Below are positions 1 through 7,731 of a stretch of DNA of 27,050 bases, piece after piece (the stretch's first letter is position 1; the number at the start of each line of letters is the position of its first letter). The DNA comes from a virus. A model generated the notes under the pieces. It made no database searches. It was not told where the DNA came from and was given only the letters and a program-made list of their open reading frames with translations. The stretch lies in the IMG/VR virus record IMGVR_UViG_3300032311_000529, positions 1 through 27,050 of that record. One strand, given 5' to 3'. A program made the translations under genes and the position numbers.

Positions 1-171
1 ACGATAGGATTGGAGCTTAATACGTTAAAGACTCCTTTCTTTAAAATTGGATTGTATTCTCAGAGATATACGCTTGAAGATGGTTCTGTGGAAGATGAGA
101 TTGTTATAGGGTTGTTTTTTATTAATGTTGTTATGGTGTTTTGGAAAACAGTTGATGAAGAGGAAATTTGA
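1..171 (+). CDS. C-terminal fragment of an unrecognised upstream protein
   Basis: An open frame runs in from the left edge with no stop and ends at a TGA at 169-171, leaving 56 residues. The visible part has a mixed beginning (TIGLELNTLKTPFFKIGLYS) and then a strongly hydrophobic stretch at fragment residues 36-49 (IVIGLFFINVVMVF), followed by an acidic tail (DEEEI). That could be a membrane segment or a buried strand pair; too little is present to choose. It is separated from the next gene by 74 nt that hold a promoter, so it probably belongs to an earlier transcription unit. I do not recognise the family. Confidence 0.6.
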   Translation, partial: TIGLELNTLKTPFFKIGLYSQRYTLEDGSVEDEIVIGLFFINVVMVFWKTVDEEEI

Positions 172-203
172 GCATAATATAGCATTAGATAATTTAATTG
201 TAT

Positions 204-233
204 TTGACAATAGATAATATACACCTATCTTTG
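204..233 (+). promoter_or_regulatory. Bacteroidota-type promoter for the structural operon
   Basis: TTG at 204-206 (within TTTGAC) is followed by a 19-nt spacer and TATCTTTG at 226-233, an exact match to TAnnTTTG. This is the -33/-7 promoter form known for Bacteroides-group sigma factors. The expected transcription start is near 239-240, giving a leader of only about six bases before the ATG at 246. No Shine-Dalgarno sequence is present. It is placed to drive the packaging and head genes downstream. Confidence 0.78.
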
Positions 234-245
234 TGTTAATTAAAT

Positions 246-605
246 ATGGAAACGAATAGAAAAATAATAGGTCAAAGGCTAAAACGTTCATTAGCAGATA
301 GTTATGTTATAGCTGAGAAATATTATACATTCTTGTCTATAGTGAATAATTTGAATTTGACAGAGAGGGAGATTCAATTGGTGGCTTTTACAGCTATTAA
401 GGGAAACATCTCCTATGCTAACAATAGGCAGGAGTTTTGTGATAAGTATAAAAGTTCAGAAGCTACAATATATAATATAATAAGCAAGCTTAAGAAAATA
501 GGTGTTTTAGTTAAGGATGGGAATAAGGTGAAGGTCAATCCTGTTATTTCCCTGGATTTTGAAAGCAATCTTGTGTTAGAAATAAAGCTGAATCATGAAC
601 ATTGA
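246..605 (+). CDS. Small winged-helix DNA-binding protein (putative regulator)
   Basis: 119 residues. The middle and C-terminal parts read as a helix-turn-helix followed by a wing: LTEREIQLVAFTAI (residues 38-51), then EFCDKYKSSEATIYNIISKL (residues 63-82) as the probable recognition helix region, and GVLVKDGNKVKVNP as a beta hairpin. This pattern is typical of winged-helix transcriptional or replication regulators; the target is unknown. It is the first gene after the promoter at 204-233 and the ATG lies just past the predicted transcription start, which fixes the start well. Its end overlaps the HU/IHF-like gene by 11 nt. As the first gene of the late operon it could regulate that operon, but this is inference from position. 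Confidence 0.6.
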   Translation: METNRKIIGQRLKRSLADSYVIAEKYYTFLSIVNNLNLTEREIQLVAFTAIKGNISYANNRQEFCDKYKSSEATIYNIISKLKKIGVLVKDGNKVKVNPVISLDFESNLVLEIKLNHEH

Positions 606-1017
606 CAGTAAGCCAAAGAGCATGTCTATGAAGGATTTCCTGATTAGGGTGCAGGCAGTGAAGATGATGAAGAGTGAGAAGACGATTGAGGCTGTGGTTA
701 ATCACCAGTTTCAGTCTACAAATTTGGCAATGAGGACAAATAATAGTGTAGAGCTTTCTGGATTTGGGAAGTTTTTCTTTAATGGTAAGAAAGCCAAAAA
801 GAAATTAGATAGCCTTTATGACAGAAAGGTGTATATTGAGGAAGCTCTCAAAGATGAGCTTCTCACAGAACAACGAAGAAAGAGATATGATACAATGTTA
901 CAGAATGTTATATTGGACATCGAATTCTTAAAATCAAAAACTAATGAATTTCAGTCAAATTTACGAGGGATGGAAGAACAAGTTGATTCCAGCCTCGGAC
1001 ATGAAGAAACAGATTGA
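595..1017 (+). CDS. HU/IHF-family-like DNA-binding protein
   Basis: 140 residues. Residues 28-63 carry the HU/IHF pattern: a helical segment (EKTIEAVVNHQFQSTNLAMR) and then VELSGFGKFFFNGKKAKKK, where GFGKF (56-60) is the classic turn before the DNA-binding arm and the lysine cluster (65-70) is where the arm should begin. HU/IHF proteins bend DNA; IHF-like genes near the terminase are known from crAss-like phages. Unlike a cellular HU (about 90 residues), this one continues into a charged helical, probably coiled-coil, C-terminus (residues 72-130). It overlaps the next gene by 74 nt in another frame. A role in packaging-site recognition or genome condensation is likely but not shown. Confidence 0.65.
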   Translation: MNIDSKPKSMSMKDFLIRVQAVKMMKSEKTIEAVVNHQFQSTNLAMRTNNSVELSGFGKFFFNGKKAKKKLDSLYDRKVYIEEALKDELLTEQRRKRYDTMLQNVILDIEFLKSKTNEFQSNLRGMEEQVDSSLGHEETD

Positions 1018-1264
1018 GGAAGTTAGCAGGGAGAGATTGAATGTGTGTAGTAGATGTCCTCATCAGTCTGAGAATAGGAAAGCTAATGATAAGAGGTTTA
1101 GGACAGTGAGACCAGATGTACATTGCACAAGTTGTGGATGTACGCTGTCTGCTAAAACAGCTTGTTTGTCCTGTAGTTGTCCTGAAGGATTCTGGACAGA
1201 GGTGCTGTCAGAAGATGATGCTGAACAATTAAAGAATGATGTCGATGGAAAACATGAAGATTAG
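944..1264 (+). CDS. Small Cys-rich zinc-ribbon-like protein
   Basis: 106 residues with three cysteine clusters: CSRCPH (C35, C38, H40), HCTSCGC (H60, C61, C64, C66) and CLSCSC (C74, C77, C79). Spacing fits one or two structural zinc sites. The N-terminus (residues 1-34) is helical and charged, the C-terminus acidic. The start lies 74 nt inside the upstream gene; no later in-frame ATG would keep the conserved-looking N-terminal helix except residue 20, so the long form is preferred. Zinc ribbons in phage operons often bind nucleic acid or host polymerase; no such role is shown here. It ends with a TAG stop, evidence against recoding of TAG. Confidence 0.6.
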   Translation: MNFSQIYEGWKNKLIPASDMKKQIEEVSRERLNVCSRCPHQSENRKANDKRFRTVRPDVHCTSCGCTLSAKTACLSCSCPEGFWTEVLSEDDAEQLKNDVDGKHED

Positions 1265-1481
1265 AAAGATTGATCTTGAGACGTTAATAGATGTTCTTAC
1301 AGATATATATAATAAAGGAGTGGACTATGTAGACATTATTGGTATTTATGGAGATGAGCAAGATTCCCTTGCTGTGTCTTTCTCCAAAGAATATATGTCA
1401 GAAGAACACGTTAACAATTTTGATAATATTGATTCAGACGATGGAAACTTGTCTGACGAAGATTTAAACCAACTATTATGA
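1254..1481 (+). CDS. Small acidic unknown protein
   Basis: 75 residues from the ATG at 1254, which gives a natural beginning (MKIRKIDLETLIDVLTDIYN). In-frame ATGs at 1236, 1239 and 1245 would add up to six residues and lengthen the overlap with the upstream gene; 1254 leaves an 11-nt overlap. The first half predicts a strand, helix, strand arrangement (DYVDIIGIYGDEQDSLAVSF), the second half is a very acidic tail (DNIDSDDGNLSDEDL). I do not recognise a family with certainty. Its stop overlaps the next ATG (ATGA type), implying coupled translation. Confidence 0.6.
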   Translation: MKIRKIDLETLIDVLTDIYNKGVDYVDIIGIYGDEQDSLAVSFSKEYMSEEHVNNFDNIDSDDGNLSDEDLNQLL

Positions 1482-1660
1482 ACCCAGCAGTAGAAGCATG
1501 GATTGTTATTGAGAAACTTGGAGCATTGGTAGCAACGCCTGGAGTTTCAGAGGATGTAAAGGTGTCAGCTAACGAGCAGATTAAAAAGCTCATTGATGAT
1601 GTCATATCTCCAAGCCTGTCAAAGCTTTCAGCAACGTCAGCAGGACTGTTAATTAGATGA
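1478..1660 (+). CDS. Small unknown protein
   Basis: 60 residues, starting inside the stop of the preceding gene (4-nt overlap) and ending 3 nt before the next. The sequence is small-residue-rich and mostly helical (AVEAWIVIEKLGALVATPGV, then DVKVSANEQIKKLIDDVI). There is no signal peptide or clear membrane segment. The tight overlap on both sides and coding-like composition support a real gene. No function can be assigned from sequence. Confidence 0.5.
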   Translation: MNPAVEAWIVIEKLGALVATPGVSEDVKVSANEQIKKLIDDVISPSLSKLSATSAGLLIR

Positions 1661-1663
1661 TCG

Positions 1664-1948
1664 ATGAGTAGGAAAACCAGTTATTACAACCAGGCAATAC
1701 ATATATTGCAAGATTTACATAAATCCTATCCAGAATATAACATGGGTAGACATATTGCTACAGCTCTAGATGGGTATGGGGATGTGTGGGGATTGTCAGA
1801 CAAGGAATTGACATTTCTGTTAGGTAAATATAAAACAAGGCTCGATCTTGATATTCCACACCTAATAGATGGTGATATAGATGAGATTATGAGGGGAGGA
1901 ATGGATCTTGACAGTTTATTTAAAGACGAAGATAATGGCGACTATTAA
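1664..1948 (+). CDS. Small helical unknown protein
   Basis: 94 residues beginning MSRKTSYYNQAIHILQDLHK. The N-terminal two thirds look like a compact helical domain containing NMGRHIATALDGYGDVWGLS (residues 26-45) and ELTFLLGKYKTRLDLDIP; the C-terminus is acidic (IDEIMRGGMDLDSLFKDEDN). Its position just ahead of the terminase genes and its charge pattern fit a small packaging-associated or regulatory protein, but there is no diagnostic motif. The end overlaps the next gene by 14 nt. Confidence 0.55.
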   Translation: MSRKTSYYNQAIHILQDLHKSYPEYNMGRHIATALDGYGDVWGLSDKELTFLLGKYKTRLDLDIPHLIDGDIDEIMRGGMDLDSLFKDEDNGDY

Positions 1949-2267
1949 GAAAACTACATACATTAATACAGAGCTTGAATGGGCTGAAGAGCAACTCAAG
2001 AGTTGGAGGGCATATGTTGATGCCAATCCTCTCCATGAGTTGAAGGACAGAATTGAGTGGAAACCTACAGCCAAAGGAGGAATGCTCCCTATGGTCATAG
2101 CATCTATAGAAGCTCAAGGTAAGTTTGTTCAGGAAACAATGAAGAACTATCTCGCATTGGTTGAAGTGGTGGACAAGCTTAGGAAGATGGAAGAAGCTAA
2201 GGTGGAAGTGAGAGGAAAGGGTGAATTAGGGTCTATGGCTGAAGAGTTTTTGAAAAATAGGAAATGA
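1935..2267 (+). CDS. Helical protein upstream of terminase; weak candidate for small terminase subunit
   Basis: 110 residues from the ATG at 1935 (MATIKKTTYINTELEWAEEQ). An upstream ATG at 1908 would add nine residues and overlap the previous gene by 41 nt, so 1935 is preferred. The protein is mainly helical: a first helix pair (residues 12-45), the segment IEWKPTAKGGMLPMVIASIE, and a long charged helix at 65-105. It ends in a 4-nt overlap with the large terminase start. Small terminase subunits are short, helical, highly divergent and lie exactly here, but no helix-turn-helix is obvious, so this is a positional suggestion only. Confidence 0.55.
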   Translation: MATIKKTTYINTELEWAEEQLKSWRAYVDANPLHELKDRIEWKPTAKGGMLPMVIASIEAQGKFVQETMKNYLALVEVVDKLRKMEEAKVEVRGKGELGSMAEEFLKNRK

Positions 2268-4297
2268 GTGGATTGATAAAATCTATAGATTATAAAGACT
2301 GGTTTATTAATCAGCCACGTATTCCTGACAGAGAGAGTGAGGAATATTCGGCATTCTTTAATTTCCACAAGGATTTGTGCTTAAATGGATCTATGATGGA
2401 TGGGGTTTACATAAACCCTTTTTTGTATTGGCATCTGAACTTCTGGAATACAGAAGTGGATATTATAGATGAGCGTGGACGTATTTCTCAGAAGTATGCC
2501 AATCCCTATCTACGTGATAATGAGTGGGTTATAACAAATGAGATAGATAGGGCACAGAACGAAAAGAAAGGACTGGTTATTCTAGGAATCAGGCGTTTGG
2601 CTAAATCAGTTATTGAAAGCTCATACATTGCTTGGGGAGCTACGTTTGATGAGAACAGTCAGAACATTATTGCTGGATTGAATGCTCCAGATATAAAGCT
2701 GATTACAGATAAGATTGATAAAGGACTTAACTTCCTTCCAGAAGCTTGGAGATGGCAGAGAATTGAGGACAATTGGAAGAATCAAGTGAGTCTTGGAATT
2801 AAAACTAAGGGAGGAGAACGTATACCGTTCTCTCAAATTCTCATTCGTAACTTGGATGAAGGTAATAATGAAGAAGCAATTGCAGGTACAAAACCACGTA
2901 AACTAATTATAGATGAGATTGGTAAAGGAAGTTTCCTCAGAGGATTTCAGGCAGCTGTGCCAGGTTTTACAACACCATTTGGATGGGGTTGTTCTCCTAT
3001 CCTTACAGGTACAGGTGGTGATATGAAGAGATTCATGGATGCAAAGAGCTTAATGTTCGATGTAGACAATTTTAACTTCCTTACATATAATAATGAAAAA
3101 GATGACAAGAGAGTGCACGGGTTGTTCATTTCTTATAAATATAGGATGGAAGCCAAAGAGCCAACAACCCTTGGTGCGTTCCTTGACCAACCAGTTGATA
3201 GCGATCTACACAAGATATCTATGCTGGTCAGCAACGAGGACAAGGCTAAAGAAATAACTACAACCAACCTAGAGCGTCTAAAGAAAGCTGGAGATAGGGT
3301 GGCCTATCTAAAGGAGAAGATGTACTACCCCATGGAAGTGGATGACATATTCTTGAATGAGGACACTAATATATTTGATATTGAGGCAGCTAAGCGTCAG
3401 AAAACCAGACTGTTAAACCAAGAACGTACAGGAACACCTATTATTCTATTCTCTGATGGAGAGAAGATTGGGCATAATTTCACAGACAAAATGCCAATCA
3501 GCAATTTCCCTCTAAAGAATAGCGACATGAAGGATGCTCCTGTAGTTGTGTATGAATTTCCTATATCCAATCCTCCTTATGGATTGTATGTAGCAGGTGT
3601 CGATCCCTACAGACAGGGACAATCAGCATATAGCTCCTCCTTAGGAGCAGTTTATGTTTATAAACGAATGCATGATTTAACAGGAGAGAAGTATCAAGAC
3701 ATGTTTGTAGCTTCGTATGTAGCACGTCCTGATAAGAAAGATACATGGGAAGAACAGGCTAGACTTTTGATTAAATTCTACAATGCCAGAACGCTTTGTG
3801 AGAACGATGACATCTCATTCATAGAATATATGAAAGCTAAGGGGGATGGGCATTATTTAGAGAAACAACCACAGTGGTTGATGGAAATTGTACCAAACAC
3901 CACTGTAAAGAGAGAATATGGAATTCATCGTTCGTCTCAGAAAATAATTGACTATCTTCACAATTGTTTGAAGAAATATACAGAAGAAGTGGTTATGATT
4001 GAGAAGGATAAACAAGGAAATCTAATCAGAGAGGTGACAGGAGTGAGTAAGATATTTGATCCTGTTCTCTTAGAAGAAATAATACAATACAACGATCAGG
4101 GTAACTTTGACCGTATTGTAGCAGCAGAACTAGCCATTGCTCAGGCACTGAAGATGGATCCTATAATGGGTAAGATTGGAGGTTCTGGAGATGATAGAGT
4201 GGCAGCATTATTTGCAAAAAAACACACTGAGAGTAAGTTGTTCAATACTTCCTCATCAGGACTATTTGGAACTAAACAACGTAAACTTTTTACATAA
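2264..4297 (+). CDS. terL: Terminase large subunit (packaging ATPase and nuclease)
   Basis: 677 residues, normal to slightly long for the family. N-terminal ATPase: a Walker A variant GIRRLAKS (residues 108-115, K114), Walker B KLIIDEIG (213-220, D217 and E218), then the coupling motif LTGTGG (248-252). C-terminal RNase H-like nuclease: GVDPYRQG (D447), LCENDD (E513) and NFDRIVAAELA (D616) as the probable metal-binding acids. It docks on the portal, pumps DNA into the prohead and cuts the concatemer. Walker A lacks the usual GKT/S glycine, as in many phage terminases. The gene overlaps the upstream gene by 4 nt and the portal gene by 1 nt. Confidence 0.93.
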   Translation: MSGLIKSIDYKDWFINQPRIPDRESEEYSAFFNFHKDLCLNGSMMDGVYINPFLYWHLNFWNTEVDIIDERGRISQKYANPYLRDNEWVITNEIDRAQNEKKGLVILGIRRLAKSVIESSYIAWGATFDENSQNIIAGLNAPDIKLITDKIDKGLNFLPEAWRWQRIEDNWKNQVSLGIKTKGGERIPFSQILIRNLDEGNNEEAIAGTKPRKLIIDEIGKGSFLRGFQAAVPGFTTPFGWGCSPILTGTGGDMKRFMDAKSLMFDVDNFNFLTYNNEKDDKRVHGLFISYKYRMEAKEPTTLGAFLDQPVDSDLHKISMLVSNEDKAKEITTTNLERLKKAGDRVAYLKEKMYYPMEVDDIFLNEDTNIFDIEAAKRQKTRLLNQERTGTPIILFSDGEKIGHNFTDKMPISNFPLKNSDMKDAPVVVYEFPISNPPYGLYVAGVDPYRQGQSAYSSSLGAVYVYKRMHDLTGEKYQDMFVASYVARPDKKDTWEEQARLLIKFYNARTLCENDDISFIEYMKAKGDGHYLEKQPQWLMEIVPNTTVKREYGIHRSSQKIIDYLHNCLKKYTEEVVMIEKDKQGNLIREVTGVSKIFDPVLLEEIIQYNDQGNFDRIVAAELAIAQALKMDPIMGKIGGSGDDRVAALFAKKHTESKLFNTSSSGLFGTKQRKLFT

Positions 4298-6882
4298 TGG
4301 CAATAATTAGATATACAAAGGACGCAACTATTAGGTATGCCTACCTTAATATATTTCCTGATCAGTTTAAAACTGAGAAGGAAAAGAGAGATGAAAGCTG
4401 GATTAAGAACACGATGGACTACTTTGCTAACAGAGCTTATGCTGAGTATGTAAAGAATAGAGATACATTTGTTAAGAACTACGACCTTGTGAAGGGAATT
4501 CTTCGCATGGAAGACTTTTACCAAGAGCCAGAGGTGAGGAGTTTTACAGAAACACTTACAAGAAATCTTGATCTCCCTGCTTATGTAAAACATTATTCCA
4601 TCATCACTACACCAATTAATGAACTTGTTGGTGAGATATCTAAGCGTCCTGATGCATTCAGGATTAAAGCATTTGATGACGATAGCCAGTCTGAAGAACT
4701 TGAATATAAAACAGGCATTCTCCAAGAATATGTAATAAACCAGGCAAGACAAAAGATTATGGAAAAAGTTGCCATGTCTGGGGAAGAAATTGAAGATGAG
4801 CAGCTTCAACAAATGACAATGGATGAGGTGAAAGATGAACTTGACTCTTACACTTCTGTTGCAGAAAAATGGGCTAATCACATCCTCACTTGCCAAAAAG
4901 CTGACTTCAATCTCAAAGAAAAGTCAGAAGATGCATTTAGGGATATGCTTATTTCAGCCAGGGAGTTCTATCACATCTATGAGGACAACTCAAAGGTGGG
5001 ATATAACATCGAAGTGGCTAACCCAAAGAATACGTGGTTCCTCACTACACCTGATAGGAAGTATATTTCTGATCCTACAGGTAGGGCACAAGGTGCGTAT
5101 GCTGCTGGTACAGTGCAAGTTATGGAACTCTCTGAGATAATTGAGGCTATTCCAGACTTAACTAAAGATGAGATAGACCATCTGAGAAGCTCTCTCCAAG
5201 ACTATGGATTGATTAACGTTCGTGAGTCTAACTTGGGTAATTCTAACGTTGCTCCTGGTATTGATTCTGTAACATACGATACATACGATCCTCTCGTTCT
5301 TCAGACAAGAATGATGATTGAGTCTGAGATGAAAGAAAACAATGATGGTCTAAGAGACTTCTTAGGACTAACATCTAATGTCAGCTCATTTGGATATAAA
5401 TATGTAGTTGTAAGATGCTATTGGATTTCTAAGAGAAAGATTGGTAAACTCATCTATCTAGATGAAATGGGTAATGAACAATCTGTTCTTGTAGATGAAA
5501 ACTATAAAAGCAAGACTATTCCTACAGAACAATCTTTGGAATGGGGATGGATTAATGAGTGGTATCAAGGAACTAAAATTGGTCCAGACATCTACCACAT
5601 CAAACCTTATAAGCTTTTAAATTATTGCCCCATTATAGGAATAACCTATGAGGTTAAGAATACAGAAGCTAGGTCATTGGTTGATTTGATGAAACCTTTC
5701 CAAGTGTTGTATAATGTTTGTATGAACCAGCTTTATAAACTTCTTGAGAAGGAAGTGGGTAAGGTTTATTTGACATCTATTAGACACGTACCAGTTCCTA
5801 AAGATGGAGATGCACAAGATGCTCTTGACGTTTGGGAAATGGAAGCTAGGAACAGAGGTGTGGTGTTCATTGACGATTCTCCAGAGAACCTCAAGAGTCC
5901 ATCAAGCTTCAACCAATTTAGAGATATTGACCTTACACGTACGCAGGAGATTCAATCTCGTTATCAACTTGCTATGCAGTTGAAGACTGAGTGTTGGGAA
6001 CTTGTAGGTATGTCTAGACAAAGAATGGGATCTATTTCAGCCAGTGAGTCTGCTACAGGTACAAATGCTGCACTTGCACAGAGCTATTCTCAAACAGAAC
6101 CTCTTTTTGTAGCACATGAATATGTTTTGATGCAATTGTATCAAGCAATCATTGATGCATCATTATATGTAGAAAGTAAAAAGCCTCAGTCCACGTTATC
6201 ATACATCACTTCTGAAGGAGAATCTGCATTTGTATCAGTGAATGGTACAGACCTCAGATTCCGTGACCTTAAAGTGTTTGCTACAAATCGTCCTGAGGAC
6301 AAGCAGATGTTTGAAGAGATTAGAGGACTCTCTCAAGCTGTTATACAGAACGGAGGATCTCTCCACGATGTAATAGAGCTCTATTCTACCAACTCAATAA
6401 GAGGAATGAAGAAAGTGTTCAAGACATTGAAAGAAAGACAGGAACAGCTCCAGGATCAACAAATGCAACAGCAACAGCAACAAATGGAACAACAGCAACA
6501 AATTGCTGAAGCTCAATTGCAACAAGCTCAAGTTCAAAATGAACAGAAGCTTGCAAATGAAAACTACCAAAAAGAACTTGATAGGATTAATAAGAAAGAG
6601 ATTGCCATCATCCAAGCCACAGGATTTGGTAGAGTGGAGAGTGAAGATCTTAATCAAAATACAGTTCCAGACGTTCTTGAGATGAGTAGGTTTGCAAGTG
6701 AAGAAGCCAAAGCTGCAAAAGACTATCAACTTAAAATGTCTGATATTCAGAACAAGAATAGACTTGCTGCTGAGAAGCTTCAGCTTGAAAGAGAGAAGCT
6801 ACAGATTTCTAGAGAGAATCAAGCAAACGATTTAGCAATTGCTAAAGAGAACGCCAAAGGAAGAGCTAAAAAATCTAAATAA
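4297..6882 (+). CDS. Portal protein
   Basis: 861 residues directly after the large terminase, the standard portal position. Length and the segment around residues 575-605 (RQRMGSISASESATGTNAAL, then the QSYSQTEPLF type pattern) fit the long portals of crAss-like podoviruses. The C-terminal 150 residues are a Gln-rich, charged coiled coil: Q-runs at about residues 715-745 and then repeated Lys/Glu helices to the basic end (GRAKKSK). This may form the barrel or a DNA-contacting tail. The portal is the dodecameric ring at one capsid vertex through which DNA enters and leaves. The CAA/CAG-rich DNA at about 6440-6540 is simply this Gln-rich coding part. Confidence 0.88.
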   Translation: MAIIRYTKDATIRYAYLNIFPDQFKTEKEKRDESWIKNTMDYFANRAYAEYVKNRDTFVKNYDLVKGILRMEDFYQEPEVRSFTETLTRNLDLPAYVKHYSIITTPINELVGEISKRPDAFRIKAFDDDSQSEELEYKTGILQEYVINQARQKIMEKVAMSGEEIEDEQLQQMTMDEVKDELDSYTSVAEKWANHILTCQKADFNLKEKSEDAFRDMLISAREFYHIYEDNSKVGYNIEVANPKNTWFLTTPDRKYISDPTGRAQGAYAAGTVQVMELSEIIEAIPDLTKDEIDHLRSSLQDYGLINVRESNLGNSNVAPGIDSVTYDTYDPLVLQTRMMIESEMKENNDGLRDFLGLTSNVSSFGYKYVVVRCYWISKRKIGKLIYLDEMGNEQSVLVDENYKSKTIPTEQSLEWGWINEWYQGTKIGPDIYHIKPYKLLNYCPIIGITYEVKNTEARSLVDLMKPFQVLYNVCMNQLYKLLEKEVGKVYLTSIRHVPVPKDGDAQDALDVWEMEARNRGVVFIDDSPENLKSPSSFNQFRDIDLTRTQEIQSRYQLAMQLKTECWELVGMSRQRMGSISASESATGTNAALAQSYSQTEPLFVAHEYVLMQLYQAIIDASLYVESKKPQSTLSYITSEGESAFVSVNGTDLRFRDLKVFATNRPEDKQMFEEIRGLSQAVIQNGGSLHDVIELYSTNSIRGMKKVFKTLKERQEQLQDQQMQQQQQQMEQQQQIAEAQLQQAQVQNEQKLANENYQKELDRINKKEIAIIQATGFGRVESEDLNQNTVPDVLEMSRFASEEAKAAKDYQLKMSDIQNKNRLAAEKLQLEREKLQISRENQANDLAIAKENAKGRAKKSK

Positions 6883-7088
6883 TGCTAGAATTTCGTAACC
6901 CCATCCCTGTTGTTGTAGAAAATGATAAGGATGGGTATGCAATTTATGTAACAAACGGTGGAAGTTTTGAGAATGATGTGTGGTGCGTAGTGCTATGTGA
7001 TGGAGGAGAAGTGAGACATTATCTATCAAATCAAATAAGAATGTACGCTAACGCTACACTTAATATTAAAAAATTACATAATGTTTGA
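6882..7088 (+). CDS. Small conserved-looking beta-rich unknown protein
   Basis: 68 residues beginning MLEFRNPIPVVVENDKDGYA. It predicts alternating strands with a central GGSFENDVWCVVLCDGGEVR segment, consistent with a small beta barrel of the SH3 type. It overlaps the portal stop by 1 nt and the SPFH gene start by 8 nt, so it is translated with the head genes. Position between portal and scaffold suggests a head-assembly accessory role, but I see no catalytic motif. Confidence 0.6.
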   Translation: MLEFRNPIPVVVENDKDGYAIYVTNGGSFENDVWCVVLCDGGEVRHYLSNQIRMYANATLNIKKLHNV

Positions 7089-7611
7089 TAGACTTATAGA
7101 CGTAATTACAGAATGGTGGGCATATTTTATGCCTGCTATTATTATTCCTAATTATGAAGAAGCAGTTCTTCTTAGGAATGGTAAGTTTATAAAAGTGTTA
7201 GGACCAGGGTTCCACGTGAAACTTCCAATATTTGACGAAGTGATAAGTCATCATGTTGTTGTTACAACATTGAGTCTTCCTGCTCAATCATTATATACAA
7301 AAGACAAACAGAACATTGTTGTCAAAGGAGTGGTTAAATACAAGATAGCAGACGTGAAGATTTTCCTACTTGAGGTGTTTGATGCACAAGATGCATTGGC
7401 TGACATGACACAAAGCATAATTAAAAACATCATCATCACCACATCCATAGAAGAATGTTTAGATTTAGAATTAGATAACATTCTTACAAAGAAAGTTAGG
7501 GTGGAAGCAAGGAAGTGGGGAGTTGAAATTCAACAAGTTACGCTAACAGACATTGCTCCAATACGCAGTTATAGGATAATAAACGACTCAGTTTTAAACA
7601 ATTTAGATTAG
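7081..7611 (+). CDS. SPFH/Band 7 (stomatin/prohibitin-like) protein
   Basis: 176 residues. Residues 9-24 (ITEWWAYFMPAIIIPN) are hydrophobic and aromatic and could anchor the protein in a membrane. They are followed by the SPFH core: EEAVLLRNGKFIKVLGPGFH (residues 26-45) and VKLPIFDEV, then LYTKDKQNIVVKGVVKYKIA (71-90), a helical segment around EVFDAQDALADMTQSIIKNI, and EARKWGVEIQQVTLTDIAP (142-160). The last is the usual R-x-x-WG-[IV]-x-[IV]-x-x-[IV] ending. Cellular members (HflK/HflC, stomatins, prohibitins) form membrane rings that steer proteases such as FtsH. This one lacks their long C-terminal coiled coil. It occupies the slot between portal and scaffold where many phages keep a prohead protease. 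Function in this phage is unknown. Confidence 0.85.
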   Translation: MFDRLIDVITEWWAYFMPAIIIPNYEEAVLLRNGKFIKVLGPGFHVKLPIFDEVISHHVVVTTLSLPAQSLYTKDKQNIVVKGVVKYKIADVKIFLLEVFDAQDALADMTQSIIKNIIITTSIEECLDLELDNILTKKVRVEARKWGVEIQQVTLTDIAPIRSYRIINDSVLNNLD

Positions 7612-7731
7612 AGTAAATTACACTAATGCTATATTATCTGCAAAATTAGGCAGTTACATGTTCCTTCTCTTTGCTAATAAATTCACATTACATATTTTTA
7701 CATTACAAACCAATTTTTAAAAGAACTACAT
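7612..7731 (+). promoter_or_regulatory. 120-nt leader before the scaffold gene, with weak promoter candidate
   Basis: This AT-rich gap has no ORF. TCTCTTTG at 7666-7673 differs from the Bacteroidota -7 box TAnnTTTG at one base, but no TTG lies at the right distance upstream, so it is a weak candidate. The last bases (AAACCAA at 7707-7713 and TTAAAAGAACTACAT at 7717-7731) closely match the leader in front of 10716. The A-rich, Shine-Dalgarno-free form is expected for efficient initiation in Bacteroidota. Confidence 0.35.

Noticed and set aside
4141-4896. 251-residue open frame on the minus strand
   Set aside because: It lies opposite the terminase and portal genes, has Cys/Phe/Leu-heavy composition typical of reverse-frame shadow sequence, and no promoter or family pattern.
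6440-6540. CAA/CAG microsatellite
   Set aside because: The repeat is the in-frame Gln-rich coiled coil of the portal protein, a normal feature of long portals, with mixed codons.
7081-7611. Prohead protease, expected between portal and scaffold
   Set aside because: No serine-protease motif is seen; the sequence follows the SPFH pattern instead.
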